Shown: piece after piece, positions 1-7,326 of the stretch
How the letters are laid out: every line of letters begins with the position of its first letter
How positions within the stretch are numbered: the first letter of the stretch is position 1
The notes under the pieces: generated by a model
Databases searched by the model: none
The model's input: only the letters and a program-made list of their open reading frames with translations
What the model was told of the DNA's origin: nothing
Made by a program: the position numbers and the translations under genes
Assembly: GCA_910577685.1 (NCBI GenBank)
Contig: CAJTOH010000006.1
Span: 1 to 64,000, forward strand
Length of the DNA stretch: 64,000 bases
Direction of reading: 5' to 3'
Source: an uncultured Dorea sp.
GTDB taxonomy: Bacteria; Bacillota; Clostridia; Lachnospirales; Lachnospiraceae

Positions 1-24
1 TTTCATATAATCTTTAACTTCCAT
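1..24 (-). CDS. hicB: HicB-family antitoxin, N-terminal fragment cut by the window edge
   Basis: Only the first eight codons are inside the window (MEVKDYMK, read leftward from an ATG at 22-24). A ribosome binding site (AAGGAG on the minus strand) lies in the short gap after the hicA-like gene. The opening residues and the position directly downstream of a HicA toxin fit a HicB antitoxin, which would neutralise HicA and bind the operon promoter. The identification depends on context because the body of the protein is outside the window. Confidence 0.6.
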
Positions 25-71
25 GCTTTCCTGCTCCTTTCTGCTTGTTATGCTATGCCAGGATAAGGGGA

Positions 72-299
72 TTATTCCCCTATCCTATTCAGAACATCTA
101 CGACATAAGCCTTTTTTAATGGATTTTCTTGTTTTATTGTTATCAAATACCCAGTTTCTTTATTCAGATAATGCTTATGGCTTCCTTTTTGTCTTGCCGG
201 AATATAGCCGTATGCTGCTAAAACTTTGTCTATTTCTTCTGGCCGCATTCCATTTGGCTGTTGCTTCATTTTTTCAATTAGCTTTTTTACGTTTGGCAC
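72..299 (-). CDS. hicA: HicA-family mRNA interferase toxin
   Basis: This is a 75-residue protein with the compact HicA double-stranded-RNA-binding fold signature. It has a helix, then YGYIPARQKGSHKHY with the catalytic His at about residue 41, and a C-terminal strand-helix. HicA toxins cleave mRNA or tmRNA during stress and are blocked by HicB. The start is GTG at 297-299, because AAAGGAG sits 7-8 bases upstream; an upstream in-frame GTG at 318-320 would lie ahead of that site. It is the first gene of a leftward hicAB operon. Such modules usually mark mobile or accessory DNA, which fits the recombinases next to it. Confidence 0.85.
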   Translation of the reverse strand: MPNVKKLIEKMKQQPNGMRPEEIDKVLAAYGYIPARQKGSHKHYLNKETGYLITIKQENPLKKAYVVDVLNRIGE

Positions 300-323
300 T
301 GTGATTATCTCCTTTCTCACACT

Positions 324-352
324 ATAGTATCATATATAGTACTATATGTCAA
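324..352 (-). promoter_or_regulatory. hicAB promoter with overlapping palindromic operator
   Basis: On the minus strand TTGACA (347-352) and TACTAT (324-329) are separated by 17 bases. The spacer and -10 are built of ATAGTACTAT and ATGATACTAT palindromes, as expected for autoregulation by the HicAB complex. The role of the palindrome is inferred. Confidence 0.65.
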
Positions 353-426
353 TATCAAAATAAAGTATTGTTTCTATGTCTGTTTAGTATCAAAAGTAAT
401 GTATGATAAAATAGTATTAAAAGTTA

Positions 427-455
427 TTGACAACAACAATAATAAGAAGTAAAAT
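427..455 (+). promoter_or_regulatory. Promoter of the serine recombinase gene
   Basis: TTGACA (427-432), a 17-base spacer and TAAAAT (450-455) stand about 55 bases upstream of the recombinase start. Confidence 0.65.
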
Positions 456-511
456 AGAAGTATCAAAAAAGACGAACGATAGAAGTGATACTGAAAGAGA
501 GGGCATTGCTT

Positions 512-1189
512 ATGTGTATGTATGGATATTGTCGGATAAGTACAAAACAGCAAAGTATTGACAGGCAGATTAGGAATATTAAGGGCAGTTATGATAAGGT
601 TGTGATAATACAGGAAGTATATACAGGAACAAAGCAGGACAGACCAGAATGGAATAAGCTGTATAAAAAAGCCAAAGCAGGAGATACCATTATCTTTGAT
701 AGTGTATCACAAATGAGCAGGAATGCAGACGAGGGCTTTTGTCTGTATGAAGAATTATATAATAAGGGCATAGAGCTTGTCTTTCTGAAAGAGCCGCATA
801 TTAACACAAGCACATATAAGAAAGCATTAGAGAGCAATATATCAATGACCGGAACAAATGTTGACTTTATCTTAGAGGGTGTGAATAAATACCTTATGTC
901 TCTTGCAAAGGAACAGATACGGCTTGCTTTTGAGCAGTTGGAGAAAGAAGTGCAGGACTTGCATCAGAGAACGAAAGAGGGAATAGAAACAGCGAGATTA
1001 AACGGCAAGCAGATTGGGCAGAAGCAGGGGGCAAAGCTGACAACAAAGAAATCTATTGAAGCGAAGAAGCAGATACAGAAGCACAGCAAGGATTTTAATG
1101 GTGCATTGTCAGATGTGGATTGCATGAAGCTGATAGGGCTTGCAAGAAATACATTCTATAAATATAAGAGAGAATTGAAAGCAGAATAA
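512..1189 (+). CDS. Small serine recombinase (resolvase/invertase family)
   Basis: This 225-residue protein starts YGYCRIST, the resolvase N-terminal strand with the nucleophilic Ser at about residue 10. It continues with RPEWNKLYKKAKAGDTIIF and SQMSRNADEG, the conserved active-site loop, and ends in a short helix-turn-helix (GLARNTFYKYKREL). Length and layout match resolvases or invertases rather than large serine integrases. The ATG at 512 was chosen because AGAGAGGG lies about 8 bases upstream; an in-frame GTG at 485 has no such site. It probably resolved or inverted DNA for an element whose other parts are missing or decayed here. The partner site is not identifiable. Confidence 0.88.
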   Translation: MCMYGYCRISTKQQSIDRQIRNIKGSYDKVVIIQEVYTGTKQDRPEWNKLYKKAKAGDTIIFDSVSQMSRNADEGFCLYEELYNKGIELVFLKEPHINTSTYKKALESNISMTGTNVDFILEGVNKYLMSLAKEQIRLAFEQLEKEVQDLHQRTKEGIETARLNGKQIGQKQGAKLTTKKSIEAKKQIQKHSKDFNGALSDVDCMKLIGLARNTFYKYKRELKAE

Positions 1190-1270
1190 GGATTGTTTAG
1201 GTTTCTTTTTGGAATGAATAAAGGCTCTAATACGGTTTATGTAACGGTTATTGCTTATGCTTAGAATATT

Positions 1271-1567
1271 GTGCCGGACAGTAAGGAAAAATCCTTTAAA
1301 TGCTCTAAAATGATATTCTGGACATATTCAAGAATGGTAGTAGTATCATGTTTGAGAATGAGCCTTGCATTTGCATTTAATGAGTATGAGTATTTCTCGT
1401 TAGATGATGTGATGGCGATAACCGGGGAGAGCCGGGAAGAACTTTTACAGAGGATAGAGCAATGCAGACAGGAATTGATCGAAGCCGGAGAAAACCCGGA
1501 CGAGTATTTCAAGCACATAGAGCCACAGAGGGCAGCAGTCTATTACTTCCCTAACGGTTTGCATTAA
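1271..1567 (+). CDS. Hypothetical protein, small, start uncertain
   Basis: The C-terminal two thirds look like a genuine small soluble protein. There is an amphipathic helix-turn-helix-like stretch (SLDDVMAITGESREEL), then a charged helix and an acidic tail. The N-terminal part reads poorly as protein, and there is no convincing ribosome binding site before the GTG at 1271 or the ATG at 1312. It may therefore be a gene that lost its original start. It lies between a recombinase and a toxin in accessory DNA. No function can be assigned. Confidence 0.4.
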   Translation: MPDSKEKSFKCSKMIFWTYSRMVVVSCLRMSLAFAFNEYEYFSLDDVMAITGESREELLQRIEQCRQELIEAGENPDEYFKHIEPQRAAVYYFPNGLH

Positions 1568-1579
1568 CGGAATTTATTG

Positions 1580-1608
1580 TTGAATTTATCCGGGGATTAT
1601 GCTATATT
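1580..1608 (+). promoter_or_regulatory. Promoter of a putative antisense antitoxin RNA
   Basis: TTGAAT (1580-1585), 17 bases and TATATT (1603-1608) form a good sigma-A promoter pointing toward the 3' end of the oppositely oriented toxin gene. No open reading frame follows, which suggests a non-coding transcript. Confidence 0.65.
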
Positions 1609-1614
1609 ATAGAT

Positions 1615-1710
1615 ACAAAAGAGGAAACAATCGCCCACAAAGTGGTTGACCTCCGGATGACTATATAAGCCTACCTGTACCGCCAAGTAACAAGGTAGGC
1701 TTATTTATTT
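1615..1710 (+). ncRNA. Putative antisense antitoxin RNA of a type I toxin-antitoxin pair
   Basis: A transcript from the promoter at 1580-1608 would run about 95 bases into the hairpin at 1667-1702 and overlap the 3' end of the toxin message. This is the arrangement of txpA/ratA and of fst/par. The boundaries are inferred from the promoter and terminator only. Confidence 0.55.
1667..1710. terminator. Bidirectional terminator shared by toxin mRNA and antisense RNA
   Basis: AAGCCTACCT (1667-1676) pairs perfectly with AGGTAGGCTT (1693-1702). A T-rich tail follows on the plus strand and an A/T-rich flank on the other side. It lies immediately after the toxin stop codon. Confidence 0.7.
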
Positions 1711-1821
1711 TCGCTTGTTCCTCTTATCGAGAAAGGCAAGCAACGCTATAACAAAACTACCAAAGGCAATCAGCAGAGCCAATATACCTATGAAAATCGA
1801 AATGATTTCAAAAGCTGTCAT
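1705..1821 (-). CDS. Holin-like type I toxin peptide (TxpA/Fst-like, 38 aa)
   Basis: Reading leftward from the ATG at 1819-1821 gives a 38-residue peptide. It has a short polar head (MTAFEII), one long hydrophobic segment of about 22 residues rich in Ile, Leu and Ala, and a basic tail (DKRNKRK). This is the hallmark of the small membrane toxins called putative holin-like toxin, relatives of TxpA and Fst, which damage the membrane when made in excess. GGGAGGTGG sits 5-6 bases upstream. It has its own promoter at 1912-1940, and a convergent antisense RNA overlaps its 3' end. The annotation rests on composition, size and this regulatory layout. Confidence 0.85.
   Translation of the reverse strand: MTAFEIISIFIGILALLIAFGSFVIALLAFLDKRNKRK
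1712..1724. repeat. 13-bp direct repeat, copy 1 (end of toxin gene)
   Basis: CGCTTGTTCCTCT occurs here, in the last codons of the toxin, and again at 1894-1906 in the toxin 5' leader. Paired direct repeats at both ends of the message are how the par/Fst antisense RNA contacts its target. Confidence 0.8.
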
Positions 1822-1893
1822 TTGCGCCACCTCCCCTCTTATGTACTCCGGCGTACCGGGCATGAAGTTTTGGGAGGCTACCACCTTGCAACA

Positions 1894-1906
1894 CGCTTGT
1901 TCCTCT
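1894..1906. repeat. 13-bp direct repeat, copy 2 (toxin 5' leader)
   Basis: This is an exact copy of the repeat at 1712-1724. It lies just inside the predicted 5' end of the toxin mRNA, downstream of the minus-strand promoter at 1912-1940. Confidence 0.8.
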
Positions 1907-1911
1907 CCGAT

Positions 1912-1940
1912 ATTCTATCATATTCTTTCTTTTGTGACAA
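1912..1940 (-). promoter_or_regulatory. Promoter of the holin-like toxin gene
   Basis: On the minus strand TTGTCA (1935-1940) and TAGAAT (1912-1917) are separated by 17 bases. This predicts an 80-90 base leader before the toxin start. Confidence 0.65.
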
Positions 1941-2116
1941 TTCCCCTATTAAATTTTGTCAAGTGTTCTTTGGTGATGTGCAAACCGTCAAAATATCTTT
2001 TCTTGTTATTGTTGTTATAAAAAGTGTCAAATTATATTGAGAAATAGATTAAATGACATATAATAAAACTATCAAAATATCTATAGTTTATTTGACAAAA
2101 GAAAGACGGTATTTTT

Positions 2117-2456
2117 ATGTGTAACGTATATAGCTATATGAGGATAAGCACATCAGAGGAAAGAGATTTACAGAAGTTTACCTGTCAAGAAAGGTGCATT
2201 ACAAAGATATGCGAAAGAAAATGATATTGAATATCTGTTAGAGTTTAGGGAAGATAAAAGTGGAAAGAACTTTACAGAACGTAAGCAATGGCAAAAGCTA
2301 GAGAGTATAGTACAGCCGGGAGATACGATTGTCTTTAAGGATATATGTCGATTTACAAGAGAAGCAGAAGTTGGGTATATGAAGTATATGGAACTCTTGA
2401 ATGATTGCTTTCATACAGTAATTGCATATAATCCGTTACAGAATAACCGTTCCTAA
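2117..2456 (+). pseudogene. Frameshifted, truncated serine recombinase remnant
   Basis: The ATG at 2117 opens a resolvase-like catalytic domain (YSYMRISTSEERDLQ) that hits a stop after 35 codons. One extra base near 2197 explains this. In the next frame the protein continues as ALQRYAKENDIEYLLEF, then FREDKSGKNF and PGDTIVFKDICRFTRE, up to a stop at 2454-2456. The C-terminal DNA-binding part is missing. It is clearly different from the intact recombinase at 512-1189. It is judged a decayed remnant of a second mobile element. Confidence 0.8.
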
Positions 2457-2590
2457 TTTCAGAAACAATTTGCTCATTCGTCATGGCAATGCACCTACCC
2501 CTTTGCTATAATTTGGGTAGATGCAGGATGTAAAGAGGAAGCGGCTAAGGTTGGGAAGTTCTAAGAAAGCCACATAAAACAGTGAAAATC

Positions 2591-2635
2591 AAGGGCTTTC
2601 GTTGATGTGTGAAGTCAGTGAAAGCCCTTATTTTT
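2591..2635 (+). terminator. Rho-independent terminator
   Basis: AAGGGCTTTC (2591-2600) pairs with GAAAGCCCTT (2620-2629), followed by ATTTTT. It closes the accessory region on the plus strand. Confidence 0.75.
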
Positions 2636-2641
2636 GCCACA

Positions 2642-2674
2642 TAGCACACAAGTAACACACAGGTAGCACACAGA
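2642..2674. repeat. Three 11-bp tandem repeats, possible recombination or attachment site
   Basis: TAGCACACA, TAACACACA and TAGCACACA recur at 11-base spacing (2642, 2653, 2664). They lie exactly where accessory DNA gives way to ordinary genes. Arm-type repeats at integration sites look like this, but no integrase is present, so this reading is speculative. Confidence 0.45.
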
Positions 2675-2682
2675 TGCTATTA

Positions 2683-3405
2683 TCACTTCAAAGGATATAA
2701 CTTAACCTTATTGATTTCAGTTTTAAACTTATACAAATCACTGCTTCTAAACCGTTTTCCATGTGCCGGATAAATATAATCCGCATCTGCATCCAACAAT
2801 ATTTGCCATGAATTTTCAAATTCTTTTTTATTTTCTATCCATATCGATATCCTATGTAAACTTGGCAAACCATTCATTGCGGCATCCCCGCAGAATATCA
2901 GATTTTCAACTTTTAAGGAAATCGAATCCATTGTATGTCCTGGAGTAAATAATATCCGGCCTGATAATAATCTTTCGATTTCAGTAACATTATCTTGTGT
3001 TATCTCGATAAATCTATTTATATAGGTTTCATCTATCGCAGGAAAAAGATGTTCTCCATTACCTAAAAACTTCATAATATTACAGAAGAACAATGCAAGG
3101 CCGCTGCTGCAGCCGCCGTCAAATGAATTTTGTCCTTTTGCTAAAACTGGAAATGCCTTGTGACTTATAATACAAGTAATATTTGAATGTTTATCCAAAA
3201 CCTCTTTTAAAAACCCCGCATGGTCGTCATGGGCGTGTGTTAGAAAAATATATTTAATATTATCCCAAGAAATTCCTTCTCGTTTCATAGATGAAGTACA
3301 CTTTATATAACGATTTTCATAGCCTGTATCAATCATTACATACCCATCTTTTATCCGATAAAGATATGTATTCATGATCCTGTTCCCTACATTATATACC
3401 TTCAT
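2683..3405 (-). CDS. Metallo-beta-lactamase fold hydrolase
   Basis: This 240-residue protein has a full metal-binding set. THAHDDH is at about residues 56-62 (HxHxDH), TPGHTMDS holds the His at about 157, FCGDAAM the bridging Asp at about 174, and PAHGKRF comes near the end. These bind two metal ions in MBL-fold hydrolases such as glyoxalase II, lactonases and related thioesterases. The substrate cannot be told from sequence. It lies 89 bases downstream of an alpha/beta hydrolase on the same strand, so the two are probably co-transcribed. Confidence 0.85.
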   Translation of the reverse strand: MKVYNVGNRIMNTYLYRIKDGYVMIDTGYENRYIKCTSSMKREGISWDNIKYIFLTHAHDDHAGFLKEVLDKHSNITCIISHKAFPVLAKGQNSFDGGCSSGLALFFCNIMKFLGNGEHLFPAIDETYINRFIEITQDNVTEIERLLSGRILFTPGHTMDSISLKVENLIFCGDAAMNGLPSLHRISIWIENKKEFENSWQILLDADADYIYPAHGKRFRSSDLYKFKTEINKVKLYPLK

Positions 3406-3494
3406 ATATGTTCTCCTATAGCTTTAAATTTATCGTTTTCTTACTCCAATCCCCGCTGTGGGCTTGGTTTTTTCAGAAAGTCCGGCTTCTTTTA

Positions 3495-4235
3495 TCAACT
3501 TTGCAGATATTCAATAAGCTTATTTGCATATTCGGCGCTATGTTCGTGCAAATATTGCCCATGCCCCATATATTCAATTTCTACATCTATTACAGTAGGC
3601 AGATATTTCTTCAATAATGTAACACTTTTTCTAGGATATTTCTCGTTTGAACCTCGCCAAAACAGGACGGTTCCCTTGTAATTTTTTATATTTTCGGGAA
3701 TATTGTACCGATACACAAAACCGCATGCATTTTTTATAGTATTTGATGTAATGTTCGGATAAAGCATTTCTATAATACTGTTGTTATCTTTCCCCATAAC
3801 GGCGTCCATCATAAATTTAGGAATAGCTTTTCCGTTTTGAAGCCGCTTTATCGCTTTGCAAAAAATATACTCATACGGCTTCGTCAACAATCCCATCTTT
3901 GTCACAAAAGCTGCGTCTAAGTGTGTTTTAGCAACATTAACATTGCCCCTGCCTATAATCTCGACAGCCATTGTTGCTCCCATAGAAAAGCCTGAGAGAC
4001 AGTACAAATTACCGGATAGATTATCCGCAATATAATTTTCTATCTCATCACAGTCTTTCTCAAGACTGAAAAGTTCACCTGTTCTCTCGCTGTGGCCGTC
4101 CACCTCCGCCAATATTACATGATAGTCTGACAACTGATTTAAAATTGGTTCATAACAAAGCATTGCCGTAGAAGCCATTCCATGTATAAATAATATTGAC
4201 TTATTATTTTTATCTCCAAAGCATAAGAAATGCAT
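3495..4235 (-). CDS. Alpha/beta hydrolase
   Basis: This 246-residue protein has the alpha/beta hydrolase core. It has an oxyanion strand-loop (FIHGMAS, about 17-22), the nucleophile elbow GFSMGAT with Ser at about 84, and a C-terminal His in MGHGQYLH at about 225. There is no signal peptide or membrane segment, so it is cytoplasmic. It may be an esterase, thioesterase or peptidase-like enzyme; the substrate is unknown. AAGGGAA precedes the ATG. It heads a two-gene leftward unit with the metallo-hydrolase. Confidence 0.85.
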   Translation of the reverse strand: MHFLCFGDKNNKSILFIHGMASTAMLCYEPILNQLSDYHVILAEVDGHSERTGELFSLEKDCDEIENYIADNLSGNLYCLSGFSMGATMAVEIIGRGNVNVAKTHLDAAFVTKMGLLTKPYEYIFCKAIKRLQNGKAIPKFMMDAVMGKDNNSIIEMLYPNITSNTIKNACGFVYRYNIPENIKNYKGTVLFWRGSNEKYPRKSVTLLKKYLPTVIDVEIEYMGHGQYLHEHSAEYANKLIEYLQS

Positions 4236-4391
4236 AATACCCGTTCCCTTCGAATTTCCGATTTACCTTTCCGTTATTTTTATTCTATCACTATTCCGGG
4301 AGTATGGAAAGTTCATCTTTTGTAACTGCAAAAATTAATATATTATATGGAAAAGCGGATTCTGTTGTGAAACTTGACTAACGAAAAAATC

Positions 4392-4420
4392 TTGAAAAAT
4401 ATGCCGTTATGCCTTAAAAT
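4392..4420 (+). promoter_or_regulatory. Promoter of the dual-ATPase ABC transporter operon
   Basis: TTGAAA (4392-4397), 17 bases and TAAAAT (4415-4420) lie about 40 bases upstream of the first ATPase start. Confidence 0.65.
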
Positions 4421-4463
4421 AGCATAGTAATTGATACATCCGTTTAGGGGATTGGAGGAGCCT

Positions 4464-5471
4464 ATGAGCGTGATTGACATCAGAAATTTGACGAAGGATT
4501 ACGGCAGTGGACGGGGGATTTTTGATCTCTCACTGCATGTGGGAAAAGGGGTATGCTATGGCTTCTTAGGACCCGACGGGGCGGGAAAGACGACGACGAT
4601 CCGCCACCTGATGGGCTTTATAAAACCGCAGAAAGGCGAAGCTGAGATCTGGGGGATGAACTGCCGGAAGCATGCGGCTGAATTGAAAGACATGGTGGGG
4701 TATCTGCCTGGGGAGACGGCTTTTCCCGAGCTGATGACAGGCAGGAGGTTTCTTAAATATATGGCAAGGCTGCGGAAGATGGGGAAGATCTCTCTCCCGG
4801 CAAAACCTGCCGCCGCTTTTGGGGATGAATCCAAAGATGCCGGGGAGGAAGCAGATTATGTTACCCGACTGCTTACATTGTTTGCTTTGGATACAAGTAT
4901 GAAGATCCGTGACATGGCTCTCGGTGAGAAGCGGAAACTGGCTATAGTCGCAGCTTTTATGCATGACCCGGACATCCTAATACTGGATGAACCCACCTCC
5001 GGTCTGGATCCGGTGATGCAGGAGGTGTTTATCGAGTTTATTCGTTCGGAGAAAAAGAGGGGAAAGACGATCCTGATGTCGTCCCACATATTTCATGAGG
5101 TTGACGCCGTATGCGACCGTATCGCAATCATCAAGGAGGGCAGGATTGCGGCGGATTTCAGTGCAAACGAGCTGAAGGAGCTAAAGCAGCGGATTTATAA
5201 AGTATCCTTTGAGACAGAACGGGATTACCTCCGATTTACCGGGAACGATTTTCTCTTTACCAATCAGGACCCGAAACAGATGACGGTGAGGTTTATGGTG
5301 GATATGGATGGGCTGAACCGGATGATCCCTATTCTTTCCGGATTGAATGTTTTAGACATAAGCGAGGTTCCCTACACCTTGGAGGATCATTTCATGAAGT
5401 TTTACAGGGAAGAGGACGAAGTTCAGGAAGAACCCGGCGATGATATTGAGGTTCAGGGAGGTGTATCATGA
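4464..5471 (+). CDS. ABC transporter ATP-binding protein (first of two)
   Basis: This 335-residue ATPase has Walker A GPDGAGKTTT at about 36-45, Walker B ILILDEPTSGLDP and the switch His in SSHIFHEVD. The Walker A motif has Asp where Asn is usual, and the signature motif is degenerate (MALGEKRK in place of LSGGQ). A C-terminal extension of about 100 residues is typical of drug or bacteriocin exporters. The ATG at 4464 is preceded by GGAGG. Its stop codon overlaps the start of the next ATPase (ATGA). Together with that ATPase and one permease it should form an exporter of unknown substrate. Confidence 0.9.
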   Translation: MSVIDIRNLTKDYGSGRGIFDLSLHVGKGVCYGFLGPDGAGKTTTIRHLMGFIKPQKGEAEIWGMNCRKHAAELKDMVGYLPGETAFPELMTGRRFLKYMARLRKMGKISLPAKPAAAFGDESKDAGEEADYVTRLLTLFALDTSMKIRDMALGEKRKLAIVAAFMHDPDILILDEPTSGLDPVMQEVFIEFIRSEKKRGKTILMSSHIFHEVDAVCDRIAIIKEGRIAADFSANELKELKQRIYKVSFETERDYLRFTGNDFLFTNQDPKQMTVRFMVDMDGLNRMIPILSGLNVLDISEVPYTLEDHFMKFYREEDEVQEEPGDDIEVQGGVS

Positions 5472-6364
5472 CGAATATCATAGAATTTAGCGGCGTCACG
5501 AAAGATTTTGGAAAAGGACGCGGCATTTTTGATGTGAGCATGGGTATTCGGCCCGGTACCGTATATGGATTGATTGGAGCGAATGGTTCGGGGAAGACAA
5601 CGACGGTCCGCAATCTGATGGGATTTTTGAAACCTGACAGGGGGAGGATCCAGGTCAAGGGCAGAGATGCATGGAAGGATGCCGCCATATTAAAGCATTT
5701 TATAAGCTATGTCCCCGGGCAGGTTGAATTTCCGCGTTTCCGTACCGGGACGCAGTTCCTGCAGCATTACGCAAAGTCCCTTGATATTGAGGATTTTGCA
5801 TATATGGATAGGCTGGCCGTCCGTCTCCGCCTTGATCCATCGGCGAATCTGAGAAGGATGTCGAAGGGGATGAAGCAGAAGACCGCCATCGTTGCGGCGC
5901 TAATGGGGGATCGGGAGATTCTGGTTCTGGATGAACCTACTACAGGGCTGGATCCGCTTATGCGGGAGGTATTCCTGAACCTGATCCGGGAGGAGAAGGC
6001 AAAGGGAAAGACTATATTCTTGTCCAGCCATATTTTCGAGGAGATTGAAGAAGTCTGCGATGTGGCGGCGATCATCCATAAAGGAAGAGTGGTTGAGACG
6101 GTTGATATTGACAAGATCCGTAATCCGGAGAATAAGTGGTTTGGCATTACGTTCAACACTGCGTGGGACAGGGCGGATTTTGTAGACAGGTTCCGCTTTG
6201 ATACCGTGAAGATCGTAGGCGGGCGTTCCTGTGAAGTGACGGTCCCGGTTATGGATATCGTTATCTTGCTGCAGCATTTGAAGGGGTATCTGCTCTGCGA
6301 ATTTCATGAGAAGCATACGACCTTGGAGACTTATTATAAAGAAACGATTCGCAAAGGAGAGTGA
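5468..6364 (+). CDS. ABC transporter ATP-binding protein (second of two)
   Basis: This 298-residue ATPase has Walker A GANGSGKTTT, Walker B ILVLDEPTTGLDP and the H-loop SSHIFEE. Its signature motif is MSKGMKQK, also unlike LSGGQ. It is clearly homologous to the preceding ATPase along its length (GRGIFDVSMGIRPGTVYG against GRGIFDLSLHVGKGVCYG), so the pair arose by duplication. Translation is coupled by the ATGA overlap. The pairing with a single permease gene suggests a heterodimeric nucleotide-binding unit. Confidence 0.9.
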   Translation: MTNIIEFSGVTKDFGKGRGIFDVSMGIRPGTVYGLIGANGSGKTTTVRNLMGFLKPDRGRIQVKGRDAWKDAAILKHFISYVPGQVEFPRFRTGTQFLQHYAKSLDIEDFAYMDRLAVRLRLDPSANLRRMSKGMKQKTAIVAALMGDREILVLDEPTTGLDPLMREVFLNLIREEKAKGKTIFLSSHIFEEIEEVCDVAAIIHKGRVVETVDIDKIRNPENKWFGITFNTAWDRADFVDRFRFDTVKIVGGRSCEVTVPVMDIVILLQHLKGYLLCEFHEKHTTLETYYKETIRKGE

Positions 6365-6369
6365 CGGGG

Positions 6370-7224
6370 ATGAAAACAACGAAATTATTTTCAAGGCCGC
6401 TGTTTGCGCTGGATATCAGGACTTTCTGGTTCTTTGCTCTGGCGGTGGCCCTGATTATGTCGATGATGAGCTGTGTAGTGACGATAGCGGTTGACGCTAT
6501 TCAGGCAGATATTGCGGGGAGCGTGGATGCGGCTGAGAAGATGGGCAGGATGGGAATTCAGGTTTCTCAGACGGATCCCAGCGTGATTCTTGATACGATG
6601 TATTATAGGGTTATCCTGTTGATACCGATTTTCCTGCTGGTGGTGGCCGCAGTTAATTCAGTGGTCGCTTCTCAGGTGGACGACGGTTCCATGGCCTATA
6701 TCCTGTCTGCTCCCGTCGAGAGGAGGGCGGTCGCATTTACCCATATGGTGTTTCTGATTTTGCTTCCGCTGGCGGTGGTCGGGATTGCCTGCGGGGTCAA
6801 ATGCGGGCTGGACAGCCAGATAGGCGGGGATAGCGATGCGGTAGTTACGGTCGTTAAGTTCGCCGGGATATATGTTCTGGCGGAAGCGGCCGCGGCAATC
6901 TGCTATCTGGGAAGCTGCCTGTTCGACCATAACGGCAGGGCGCTTGTGTTTGGCGGCGGGATTACGGTCTGGTGCTTTATTGCGTCGCTTCTCGGTGTGT
7001 TCGGGTCGGATAAATTGGTGGATATGGGAGTGGGAATTGAACAGCTTGACATTTTTAACCGGATGACGCTGGTCGGCCTTCTGGATATTACGGCCATGGA
7101 GACTGTGGGGAGTAACGCGGTGAATTATGATTTCGCGTGGAAACTTGGGATTCTTGCCGGTATAGCGGCTGTGGCTTACGGGGCGGGGGCGCTGAGGTTC
7201 GGGAGGAAGGATCTGCCGCTGTAA
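6370..7224 (+). CDS. ABC-2 type transporter permease
   Basis: This 284-residue integral membrane protein has about six hydrophobic segments. The first is near residues 20-40 and the next begins YRVILLIPIFLLVVAAVNSV. Cytoplasmic loops include ILSAPVERRAVAFTH, the amphipathic coupling-helix region of ABC-2 exporters. The ATG at 6370 was chosen because AAAGGAG lies about 10 bases upstream, whereas the GTG at 6361 is too close to it. It is the membrane partner of the two ATPases just upstream. The operon ends at the terminator that follows. Confidence 0.85.
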   Translation: MKTTKLFSRPLFALDIRTFWFFALAVALIMSMMSCVVTIAVDAIQADIAGSVDAAEKMGRMGIQVSQTDPSVILDTMYYRVILLIPIFLLVVAAVNSVVASQVDDGSMAYILSAPVERRAVAFTHMVFLILLPLAVVGIACGVKCGLDSQIGGDSDAVVTVVKFAGIYVLAEAAAAICYLGSCLFDHNGRALVFGGGITVWCFIASLLGVFGSDKLVDMGVGIEQLDIFNRMTLVGLLDITAMETVGSNAVNYDFAWKLGILAGIAAVAYGAGALRFGRKDLPL

Positions 7225-7254
7225 GAGACGTAAAAGAACGCAGGGTTCAATAAA

Positions 7255-7297
7255 AAAAGAGACGGGGCTGACGCTTAATGCAGCAGCCCCGTCTTTT
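7255..7297. terminator. Bidirectional terminator between ABC operon and S1-domain gene
   Basis: GACGGGGCTG (7261-7270) pairs perfectly with CAGCCCCGTC (7284-7293). It is flanked by A-run on the left and TTTT on the right, so it can serve both converging genes. Confidence 0.85.
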
Positions 7298-7326
7298 CCC
7301 TGCCAGCCGGTATCCGTAAAGAATAT

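Noticed and set aside
23..304. Plus-strand reading frame of 93 codons at the left edge
   Set aside because: It is antisense to the hicA gene, has no ribosome binding site, and its protein has no recognisable features.
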